From Actinomycetes bacterium (GTDB lineage: Bacteria > Actinomycetota > Actinomycetes > Mycobacteriales > Mycobacteriaceae): a stretch of 40,309 nt of DNA. Position 1 is the first letter of the stretch, and each line of letters opens with the position of its first letter. Shown in pieces: positions 21,130 to 27,792 of the stretch. Made by a program: the position numbers and the translations under genes. The stretch lies in contig JAHZJB010000065.1 of NCBI GenBank assembly GCA_022601135.1, positions 1-40,309 of the forward strand, read 5' to 3'. The notes under the pieces are model-generated. The model did no database searches, was not told the origin of the DNA, and worked only from the letters and a program-made list of their open reading frames with translations.

Positions 21130-22386
21130 ATGTTTCCTTCATCGGGTATCCGAAAGCTGGCACGCAGCGAGGAGATGTTCGCCGAGACGCACAATTTCGT
21201 CGGGCTGGCGGCACATGTAGACGGCCCGCTGGACGCCGACGCGCTATCCGAGGCTTTCGACGCTCTGCTGCAGGCGCATCCAGTCCTCGGCGGCCACCTC
21301 GAACAGGCTTCCGACGGCCGTTGGGAGATCGTGCTGGACGATCTGATGCACCCCGGCATCGAGGTCGTGGAGCTCGACGGGGATGCCGAGCCTCCGCCGC
21401 TGATCTTCGACCAGACCGCCTCACTCGTGCACTTCCGGTTGACGATTCGCGACGGGCAGGCTCAACCAACGCTGTACATCCATCACAGTCTGGCCGACGG
21501 TCACCACCAGTTCAGCCTCATCGAGGAGTTGTTCTCCACCTATACCGATCTGGTGACCACGGGCTCGGCCCCGCCGGTCACAATCCATTCGGCTCCGGAG
21601 CCTCTCGAGGTCATTCTGGCCAACCGGGGAGTGGAGAAGAAGCCGCGCTCGGGGCTCGAACGCCTGCTGGCGGCAATGTTCGCCTACGATCTACCCCCTT
21701 CGCGGCGGGCCCCTTCGGAGGTGAACCCTGTTCTGCCGCAGCGTGTCCCGATGGAACACTGCACGCTTTCCGAGCAGGACACCGAGAACATCATCAAGTT
21801 CTGCCGCGCCCACAAGCTGGGGTTGAACAGTCTGTTGTCGGCGGCGGTCCTGATGGCCGAGTGGGAGCTCCGCAAAACGCCGAACATCCCGGTGCCCTAT
21901 GTCTACCCGGTAGACCTTCGCTACCTGCTGTCGCCACCGGTGTCGGCCACCGAGTCCACCAATCCCGTCGGCATCGCCACCTACCTCGCCGAGATCGAGC
22001 AGGGCACCGATGTCGTCGAGTTGGCCCGCGACATAAACCAGACCTTCAAGAAGGACATCGCCGAGGGAGTGATCCAGCAGAGTTTCCTGCATTTCAGTCC
22101 GCAGTACGTGGGCAACCCGCCTGGACTCCCCGATGTCGTGATGTTTACCGACAACGGCATCGTGCCGCCGATGCGCACCCCGCCCGAGACGAAGCTGACT
22201 GCCAGCCACGGGGAGTTCTACTTTGCGGTGGGCGCCGGCATCGAGATCTACACCAGCAAGATCTTCAACGGACAACTCATGATCGAATACCACTCACACG
22301 GACCGGAGCCCGAGAAGTCGGTCGCCGCCATCGAAGCCCAGCTACGCAGTATCGTCGCCAGGCAGGTAGCCGCCGGTGTCGGTTAG
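21130..22386 (+). CDS. papA5: Polyketide-associated acyltransferase PapA5
   Basis: 418 aa (M. tuberculosis PapA5 is 422). The N-terminus [18 protein letters not shown] and internal [17 protein letters not shown] and GVIQQS are recognisably PapA5. The catalytic HHxxxDG motif is HHSLADG at residues 118-124. PapA5 takes mycocerosyl chains from the Mas synthase and esterifies the two hydroxyls of phthiocerol. Its presence implies that the polyketide made here carries hydroxyls to be acylated. The acyl donor synthase (mas) is not in the window. The stop codon lies 4 bp from the stop of the opposing methyltransferase. Confidence 0.95.
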   Translation: MFPSSGIRKLARSEEMFAETHNFVGLAAHVDGPLDADALSEAFDALLQAHPVLGGHLEQASDGRWEIVLDDLMHPGIEVVELDGDAEPPPLIFDQTASLVHFRLTIRDGQAQPTLYIHHSLADGHHQFSLIEELFSTYTDLVTTGSAPPVTIHSAPEPLEVILANRGVEKKPRSGLERLLAAMFAYDLPPSRRAPSEVNPVLPQRVPMEHCTLSEQDTENIIKFCRAHKLGLNSLLSAAVLMAEWELRKTPNIPVPYVYPVDLRYLLSPPVSATESTNPVGIATYLAEIEQGTDVVELARDINQTFKKDIAEGVIQQSFLHFSPQYVGNPPGLPDVVMFTDNGIVPPMRTPPETKLTASHGEFYFAVGAGIEIYTSKIFNGQLMIEYHSHGPEPEKSVAAIEAQLRSIVARQVAAGVG

Positions 22387-22390
22387 TCGG

Positions 22391-23230
22391 TCAGTGTCGT
22401 TGAGCTGGGTTCCCAAAGGCGTAACGGTGATACTGCAACGCCTTGTTCAGCGGTCGAACCAACCGCGCCGCACGTTTGACCGCCTTCATGCCCCTCGAGG
22501 TTCGAGGGTAAGTGCTGGCGCTGAAAAAGGTTGCAGCGGAGAGCAATCGGGCGCCGGGAATCTTGGCGAGGATGTCCTGTGGGCTGTTGACGGCCCAATA
22601 CAACGTGGAACCCGAAGTGCGGACCAGGGATTGGGTCTTCTGCGACTTGATCGCCAGCCAATTGAAAAAGTCGATCTGCAGCTCCCCGGTACCGAATCGG
22701 TCGATGAAGCGCTGCAGCAGCGCGATGCCTTCTTCCTCGGTGAGGTACATGCTGATGCCCTCAGCGATCAGCAATGTCGGCCTGTCGGCCGGAATCTTTT
22801 CCAGCCAGTCCGGCTCGGTGGCGGGCGTGGCGATGAGCTGGTAGTTGGGCCTGGTGGGGTAAATCTGCTCGCGCAGCGCGATTACCTCCGGGAAATCGAC
22901 GTCGTACCAACGCACATCGGCTCCGGGGTTGATCCGGAACACCCGGCAGTCCAGGCCGCACCCGAGATGAACCACGGTGCATTCCTGGTGGGCCGCGAGA
23001 AACTCACGCACCCAGATGTCGTACTGGGCGGTGCGCACGGTGAACAGCGGAGCCCACTTCGGGGTGATCTCGAGCTCACGCCAATCGAAGTCAAGCTTCC
23101 CGATCGCCTCCCTGGCGAACCGATCACCCAGAATCGGTCGGTCGAAGTCAGCGTCGAGAGCCTTCAGATACAAGGTCGACAGCATCGTCTTGGCCGGACC
23201 GCTGAGGTTGACGGACACTTTCTCACTCAC
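22391..23230 (-). CDS. SAM-dependent methyltransferase, LCMT/TIGR00027-like family
   Basis: 279 aa from a GTG at 23230. This start is chosen because TAGCCT (a TANNNT -10 box) sits exactly 7 bases upstream, which fits a leaderless transcript, and because the family usually begins with SGPAKTMLSTLYLKALD-like sequence; the frame stays open further upstream with unconvincing sequence. Motifs: VVHLGCGLDCR (SAM loop, about 87-96), WYDVDFPEVIALR (about 108-120) and ISMYLTEEEG. This family is common in mycobacteria as putative O-methyltransferases with mostly unknown substrates. Next to a pps locus, O-methylation of a polyketide hydroxyl or keto-derived group (as phthiodiolone becomes phthiocerol) is possible but inferred. 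It converges on papA5. Confidence 0.88.
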   Translation of the reverse strand: MSEKVSVNLSGPAKTMLSTLYLKALDADFDRPILGDRFAREAIGKLDFDWRELEITPKWAPLFTVRTAQYDIWVREFLAAHQECTVVHLGCGLDCRVFRINPGADVRWYDVDFPEVIALREQIYPTRPNYQLIATPATEPDWLEKIPADRPTLLIAEGISMYLTEEEGIALLQRFIDRFGTGELQIDFFNWLAIKSQKTQSLVRTSGSTLYWAVNSPQDILAKIPGARLLSAATFFSASTYPRTSRGMKAVKRAARLVRPLNKALQYHRYAFGNPAQRH

Positions 23231-23243
23231 GTATGTGAGGCTA
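23226..23243 (-). promoter_or_regulatory. Leaderless -10 box and CTCAC/GTGAG palindrome at the methyltransferase start
   Basis: On the minus strand TAGCCT (23238-23243) is followed by 7 bases and the GTG start. A 5-bp inverted repeat CTCAC-GTAT-GTGAG (23226-23239) covers the start and touches the -10 box, where a repressor could block transcription. The divergent flavodoxin gene starts about 100 bp away and could share control. Confidence 0.5.
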
Positions 23244-23334
23244 AGCGCAAGGGTCCCCGCACCAAGCGTCGGGGCAACATTGACCGGGGCTTCGCCTACA
23301 GCCACGGATACGCCAGGGACAAGGAGTACGCACC

Positions 23335-24030
23335 ATGACAGATGTCGCCGACGAGAATCCGCAGGTTCGGCGGCCACAGGTTCTGCTCCTGTACTACAGC
23401 TACACGGGGCAGTCGCAAAAGGTTCTCGAGGCCGCCGGCGAGGTGTTCCGCGAGCGCGGCTACGACGTGACAACCGCGCCCATCGAGTTCACCGATCCAC
23501 GCTACGCAGAACGGTTCTCCCGGTTCCCGATGCGCAGCGTCTGGCCCGATTTCCTGGGGATGCTGCCCGCGCAGACATTGCAACGCACCGGGGATATCCG
23601 GACCCCCGACGCGGTGCGCAGCGGCGATTACGACCTGATCTGCATCGGGTCACCCACCTGGTGGAGCACGGTGTCCATGCCGCTGCGATCTTTCCTGAAG
23701 TCCCACGAGGCACGAAATCTGCTGGAGGGCAAGCGCTTCGCAGTGTTCGTGGTCTGTCGCCGGAAGTGGCGCGGAAACCTGGCCGGGGTGCGCAAGCTCG
23801 CCGAGAAGAAGGGCGGCCGCTATCTCGACGGTATCCACTTCACCTACCCGGGCAGCGAGCTGTCCTCGATGCTGTCGCTGACCAGCTATCTGGGATCGGG
23901 GCAGTACAAAGACCGCTACCTGGGCATCAAGCTGCCGCCGACGAACATCAGTACCGATCAGATCGAGGAATCACGGCGCTTCGCGGCCCGGATCGCCGAC
24001 AAGGTGTTCGGCAAGCAGGACCCCCAGTGA
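23335..24030 (+). CDS. Flavodoxin-like protein (often annotated dialkylresorcinol condensing enzyme)
   Basis: 231 aa. An AAGGAG site precedes the ATG. The N-terminal phosphate-binding loop is YYSYTGQSQK (20-29), and ICIGSPTWWSTVSMPLRSFL near 100-120 is typical of flavodoxin-fold NAD(P)H:quinone-type proteins. The C-terminus extends about 60 residues beyond a minimal flavodoxin. Mycobacterial proteins of this look are frequently labelled dialkylresorcinol condensing enzyme after DarA-like proteins, but no condensing-enzyme motif is visible, so I call only the flavin fold. It opens a three-gene operon with DUF2505 and nitroreductase genes, suggesting a redox role. Confidence 0.85.
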   Translation: MTDVADENPQVRRPQVLLLYYSYTGQSQKVLEAAGEVFRERGYDVTTAPIEFTDPRYAERFSRFPMRSVWPDFLGMLPAQTLQRTGDIRTPDAVRSGDYDLICIGSPTWWSTVSMPLRSFLKSHEARNLLEGKRFAVFVVCRRKWRGNLAGVRKLAEKKGGRYLDGIHFTYPGSELSSMLSLTSYLGSGQYKDRYLGIKLPPTNISTDQIEESRRFAARIADKVFGKQDPQ

Positions 24031-24063
24031 CCACCGAGATGACCACGCGCGGAATGGGGTGCC

Positions 24064-24570
24064 GTGCCGCGCTCGTTTGACGTGACCACCGAGACGTCGG
24101 CCAGCGTTGCGGCGGTCCATTCGGCATTCGGCAACCGCGATTACTGGTTGGCCCGGCTCGCCGCGTACGGCGGGGATTCGATGACGCTGGACACGCTGAT
24201 CGTCGACGCGGACGGGACGGCGGCGGTGAGGACCGTCCAGAATCTGGGTAGCGACAAGCTCCCGGCGGTTTTCGCGCGAGTCCTGCCCGGCGACCTCAAG
24301 CTCATCAGAACCGAGACCTGGCGACCCTCCGACCATGACGAGGTGCACGGCGAAATCACCATCGCCGCCCGCGGGGTACCGGGGTCCGGGGCGGGAGCCG
24401 CCGTCCTGAAACCGGTCCCGGCGGGATCCAGCCTGCGGTTCGCCGGGACGCTCGAGGTCAGGATTCCCTTGGTCGGCGGCAGGATCGAGCAGTACATTGC
24501 CCACCTGATCGCCAAGGAGATCCCGACGATGCAGCGCTTCACCACCGAGTGGATCTGGAACAATGCCTGA
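24064..24570 (+). CDS. DUF2505 family protein (SRPBCC-like)
   Basis: 168 aa from GTG (MPRSFDVTTETSASVAAVHSAF...), preceded by GGGG. The start, the NRDYWLARLAAYGGDSMTLD segment and the length fit the DUF2505 family of actinobacteria, which has a START/SRPBCC-like fold that may bind a hydrophobic ligand. Function unknown. It lies 33 bp after the flavodoxin gene and overlaps the nitroreductase gene by 8 bp, so the three are probably co-translated. Confidence 0.85.
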   Translation: MPRSFDVTTETSASVAAVHSAFGNRDYWLARLAAYGGDSMTLDTLIVDADGTAAVRTVQNLGSDKLPAVFARVLPGDLKLIRTETWRPSDHDEVHGEITIAARGVPGSGAGAAVLKPVPAGSSLRFAGTLEVRIPLVGGRIEQYIAHLIAKEIPTMQRFTTEWIWNNA

Positions 24571-25267
24571 ACCGGCACCCTCCACCGCAGAGGCTCTGGC
24601 CCGGCTGAACATGCCGCTGGTCGAGGCGATGATGACGCAGCGAGCGATCCGTCGGGTTCTCCCCGACCCGGTGGACGACGAGATCGTGCTCAAGTGCATC
24701 GAGCTGGCGCTGCGCGCGCCGACCGGCGCCAACGGGCAGAACTGGGAGTTCATCGTCGTCAAGGACGCGCGCATCAAGAAGAAGCTGGCCCGGCGCTACC
24801 GACTGGCGTGGCGGGCGTTTCACCGCATGTCGATTCGAGACATCGCCTCCTACGACGAGGAGATGGCCAAGAGTGTGCGCGCCATCCAGTGGCAGGTCGA
24901 CCACTTCACCGAGATTCCCGTCTTGGTCGTGGCATGCCTGCGGCTCACGGCCCGAGAGGGCCGCGTCCCGTATGCGCCGATGCCGCACGCAGCAGCATCG
25001 GCGTTCTTCGGTTCGATCTATCCAAGCGTGCAGAACCTATTGCTGGCGGCGCGGTCCATGGGGCTGGGAGCTTCGCTGATCACGTTGCCACTGTGGAATC
25101 TGACGTCCGCGCGGCGGGTGCTGAAGCTGCCGACATCGGTCACTCCGTGCTGCGTGGTACCGCTGGGCTGGCCCCGCGGCCGCTACGGCTCCACAACGCG
25201 CAGGCCGGTGGACGAAGTCGTGCACTTGGACCGCTACGGCAATCGCGCCTGGTTCGGTCCGAAGTAG
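24563..25267 (+). CDS. Nitroreductase family protein
   Basis: 234 aa; the ATG overlaps the DUF2505 stop. RAIRRVLPDPV, ALRAPTGANGQNWEFIVV and ARSMGLGASLITLPLW are the FMN-binding and dimer motifs of nitroreductase-fold enzymes. These are FMN oxidoreductases using NAD(P)H; the substrate cannot be read from sequence. With an upstream flavodoxin-like protein it could form a small flavin redox chain. It ends in the convergent gap that holds a 14-bp tandem repeat. Confidence 0.9.
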   Translation: MPEPAPSTAEALARLNMPLVEAMMTQRAIRRVLPDPVDDEIVLKCIELALRAPTGANGQNWEFIVVKDARIKKKLARRYRLAWRAFHRMSIRDIASYDEEMAKSVRAIQWQVDHFTEIPVLVVACLRLTAREGRVPYAPMPHAAASAFFGSIYPSVQNLLLAARSMGLGASLITLPLWNLTSARRVLKLPTSVTPCCVVPLGWPRGRYGSTTRRPVDEVVHLDRYGNRAWFGPK

Positions 25268-25282
25268 CACCTGAGTCCGACG

Positions 25283-25356
25283 CCGGGCAAGGCAGGCCGG
25301 GCAAGGCAGGCAGGTCGGGCAATACAGGTAGGGCAAGGCAGGTAGGGCAAGACAGG
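25283..25356. repeat. 14-bp tandem repeat array (five copies) in a convergent gap
   Basis: The unit is (C/T)(C/A)GGGCAAGGCAGG: copies at 25283-25296, 25297-25310, 25315-25328 (with changes), 25329-25342 and 25343-25356, with a 4-bp CAGG insertion after copy 2 and a partial sixth copy. It fills most of the space between two convergent genes. It is VNTR-like; no hairpin is evident. Confidence 0.9.
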
Positions 25357-25365
25357 TAGGGGTGG

Positions 25366-26154
25366 TCAGCGCCGGCGCGCGGCGGCGATCCGCAGCGCAG
25401 GCAGCAGCAGCGCGCGCGGGGCGAACCGCCCGCCAAATCCCGCCAGTTTGGGCACCAGCCCCGGCACCACCACGCGCTTACCGTGAAGCATCGCCGCGAT
25501 ACCGGCCGCGGCGACATCCTCGGCGGACACCTGGGCTGCCCGGCCGGGTGGCTGCTCGCCGGCCACCTCCCACCATTCGGTGGGCACCGGCCCGGGGCAC
25601 AGCGCGGTGCACGACACCCCGGTGCCGCGCAAGCTCTCGTGAAGAGCTTCGGAAAAGGTCTGAACGTATGCCTTGGTCGCTGAGTACACCGCCGCGCCGG
25701 GGAGCGGCTGGAAGCCGGCGATCGATCCGACATTGAGCACTGCGCCCGAACCGTCGGCGATCATCGACGGCAGAGCGGCGTGGGTGAGCTCGGTCAGCGC
25801 AAGGACATTGACGATCACCTGGTCCCGCTCGCGCTCTGAGGGCAGGGACTGGAACGGGCCGTTGGTGCCGAAGCCCGCGCTGTTGACCAGGCCGGCGATC
25901 GACCGACCGCCCAGCCAGTCCAGGAATTCGGACCGCGCTGCATTGTCGCTGAGATCCAGCGGCGCGACGTCCACAGCGACGGGATGGGCGCTGCGCAACT
26001 CGCCGGCCAGATCGTCCAGGCGGTCGCGCCGGCGCGCCACCAGCGTCAGCCGGTAGCCACGCCGGGCAAGCCCGCGAGCGATCTCGAGGCCGATTCCAGA
26101 GGATGCACCGGTGATGACGACGGTGGCGTCGGCGCTCGGCGCAGCAAGGCTCAT
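25366..26154 (-). CDS. Short-chain dehydrogenase/reductase
   Basis: 262 aa. Classical SDR: TGASSGIG (residues 15-22) for the cofactor, NSAG (91-94), and catalytic Ser144, Tyr157 and Lys161 (YSATK). An Arg pair after the second strand (ARRRDR) favours NADP(H). The Ala/Arg-rich C-terminus may be membrane-associated. Substrate unknown; mycobacterial relatives act on acyl or keto lipids among others. It is divergent from the hydrolase gene with a 41-bp gap. Confidence 0.9.
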   Translation of the reverse strand: MSLAAPSADATVVITGASSGIGLEIARGLARRGYRLTLVARRRDRLDDLAGELRSAHPVAVDVAPLDLSDNAARSEFLDWLGGRSIAGLVNSAGFGTNGPFQSLPSERERDQVIVNVLALTELTHAALPSMIADGSGAVLNVGSIAGFQPLPGAAVYSATKAYVQTFSEALHESLRGTGVSCTALCPGPVPTEWWEVAGEQPPGRAAQVSAEDVAAAGIAAMLHGKRVVVPGLVPKLAGFGGRFAPRALLLPALRIAAARRR

Positions 26155-26195
26155 GGGGGCCGATAGTACCGAGGCACCCGTATACGCTGATCGCG
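26155..26195. promoter_or_regulatory. Divergent leaderless promoters
   Basis: On the + strand TACGCT (26183-26188) lies exactly 7 bases before the hydrolase ATG. On the - strand TACTAT (26163-26168) lies 8 bases before the dehydrogenase ATG. Neither gene has a Shine-Dalgarno sequence. Both fit the mycobacterial leaderless pattern (TANNNT, then start at about +1). The gap also holds the palindrome GTATAC. Confidence 0.5.
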
Positions 26196-26978
26196 ATGCT
26201 CGAGGTTATCGATAGGGGAGCGGTGAGTGAATCTCATCCTGTCCCATTGCTGTTCGTCCACGGGGCGTGGCATGCGGCGTGGTGTTGGGACGAACACTTC
26301 CTGGATTTCTTCGCCGGGCGCGGGTATCGGGCTATGGCAGTCAGCTTGCGCGGCCACGGCGGCAGCCCAACCCGTAAGAAGCTTCGTGACCTGTCATTCG
26401 CCGACTTCGTCGAGGACATCACCGCCGCGGCCGCCGAATTGCCCGGGCACCCGGTGGTCGTCGGTCACTCAATGGGCGGGGCCTTGGTGCAGAAGTACCT
26501 GGAGTCGCGGACGGCGCCGGCCGCCGTGCTGATGGCATCGATGCCACCGCAGGGTTACCTGCGATCGGGACTGCGCTGGATCAGGCACCACCCCTGGCAC
26601 TTCGCAAAGCTGACGGCGACCGGGAAGTCGCTGCCCTACGTGAGCACCCCGGAACTGGCCCGGGAACGGTTCTTCTCGGCGCACACACCTGACGCCGTGG
26701 TCCTGCGCTATGCCGCCCGACTGCAGGAGGAGAGTGCGCGTGCCGGACTGGACGGCCTCGTGAAACTGCCGAGGCCAACGCGGGTGAACACCCCGCTGCT
26801 GGTACTCGGGGCTCAGGAGGACGGCGCCGTCACCCCCGACGAGGTAATGGCGACCGCGCGGGCATACCGGACCACAGCGGAGTTCTTCCCGCAGATGGGC
26901 CACAACATGATGCTCGAGCCGGATTGGCGGACGGTCGCAGAAAGTATCGACGCCTGGTTGTCAGCTCGTGGACTGTAA
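26196..26978 (+). CDS. Alpha/beta hydrolase
   Basis: 260 aa. Oxyanion motif VHGAWHAAW (21-29), nucleophile elbow GHSMGG with Ser92, acid Asp209 (LGAQEDG) and His236 (MGHNMM) form a complete triad. No signal peptide, so cytoplasmic. An in-frame GTG at 26223 is an alternative start, but the ATG has a well-placed leaderless -10 box. Substrate unknown; esters or lactones are usual for this fold. Confidence 0.9.
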   Translation: MLEVIDRGAVSESHPVPLLFVHGAWHAAWCWDEHFLDFFAGRGYRAMAVSLRGHGGSPTRKKLRDLSFADFVEDITAAAAELPGHPVVVGHSMGGALVQKYLESRTAPAAVLMASMPPQGYLRSGLRWIRHHPWHFAKLTATGKSLPYVSTPELARERFFSAHTPDAVVLRYAARLQEESARAGLDGLVKLPRPTRVNTPLLVLGAQEDGAVTPDEVMATARAYRTTAEFFPQMGHNMMLEPDWRTVAESIDAWLSARGL

Positions 26979-26990
26979 CTGCGATGGGCC

Positions 26991-27022
26991 GTCTCGCTCG
27001 CAACGGGTCTCGCTCGCAACGG
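26991..27022. repeat. 16-bp perfect tandem duplication
   Basis: GTCTCGCTCGCAACGG is repeated exactly at 26991-27006 and 27007-27022, just after the hydrolase stop. Confidence 0.9.
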
Positions 27023-27649
27023 ATAGCCACAGCCATGTTCGCACCATCGCCAGCAAAGCCGAGGATCGAGGCGGCGAACAACCGCGGCTGTTCCGTTTGA
27101 TCCGTACGGGTTCGCCCGGTAGTGCTGAATCGACGCACCGGCGGCGGACGGGGGCCTCGGGAGAGCGGGACCGCCGGCCCGGATGGCGGTCCGGCATGGG
27201 CGATGAGGCCACCAGACCCGGTGGGCATCAACGCCTCCCGGCGACGGATCGATCGATTCGGGCGCTCGCAGCGGCTACCGGATATCAGATGACGAAACAC
27301 CCTGTCGGAAGATATTTTTCACTGCGGCGAACCTCGTCGCCCAAGGCGCCGGATGCCGAACCGGATCGCACTTTCCGCCGTTGTCGCGTCGCGGTTGTCG
27401 GGTCCACCGACCCCAGACGCCGCCCGGACCGCAGACCCGCTGCGGGTGGTTGCCAATGCATCGGCCACCCGACACGACCGTACCGCCAATCACATCCGAC
27501 ACACTGGGACCAGGACCTGCGTGGCCGAGCGGACGCCAGAACACTTCGAGGGATCTCCCGGAGACGGCCCACTGACGACGGAGCCGCGCAACGGCCCGGC
27601 CGGCGCAGAAATGTTTGCTGATCGGTTCTCTTTTTACCGATTTGTGATG

Positions 27650-27770
27650 TATTCTGCGTGACAGATTGACTAGCAGGGCCAGGGCTTGGGGAGCCCAATC
27701 ATATGAGTCTGCGCGGTCACGGTTGCTTTGTTCAGGGTCGCCGATCGCCGGAAGCACCCGCTAGGGTGCT
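27650..27770 (+). promoter_or_regulatory. Promoter and perfect 7-bp hairpin upstream of the PE-PPE hydrolase
   Basis: TATTCT (27650-27655) is a good -10 box at the end of a locally AT-rich stretch. AGCACCC-GCTA-GGGTGCT (27753-27770) is a perfect inverted repeat ending 7 bases before the AGGAAAGGG ribosome-binding site. It may be a leader hairpin or an operator. Confidence 0.5.
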
Positions 27771-27792
27771 GCTCTTCAGGAAAGGGACGTTA

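Larger units (their letters stand above)
26979..27792. other. 814-bp stretch without a convincing gene
   Basis: Open frames here on both strands are Arg-rich, lack recognisable motifs and have no good ribosome-binding site. I see no tRNA or other known RNA. It contains a 16-bp direct duplication near its left end and the promoter and hairpin of the downstream hydrolase at its right end. It could be a decayed gene or a long regulatory region. Confidence 0.6.

Noticed and set aside
22376..24080. Plus-strand open frames of 320 and 367 aa over the methyltransferase gene
   Set aside because: They are antisense or out of frame to clearly recognised methyltransferase and flavodoxin genes.
25283..25356. 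14-bp array considered as an insertion-sequence end or CRISPR
   Set aside because: No inverted partner, no transposase and no spacers.
27275..27757. 160-aa minus-strand open frame in the large gap
   Set aside because: No recognisable motif, no good start region, and it crosses the promoter and hairpin of the + gene.
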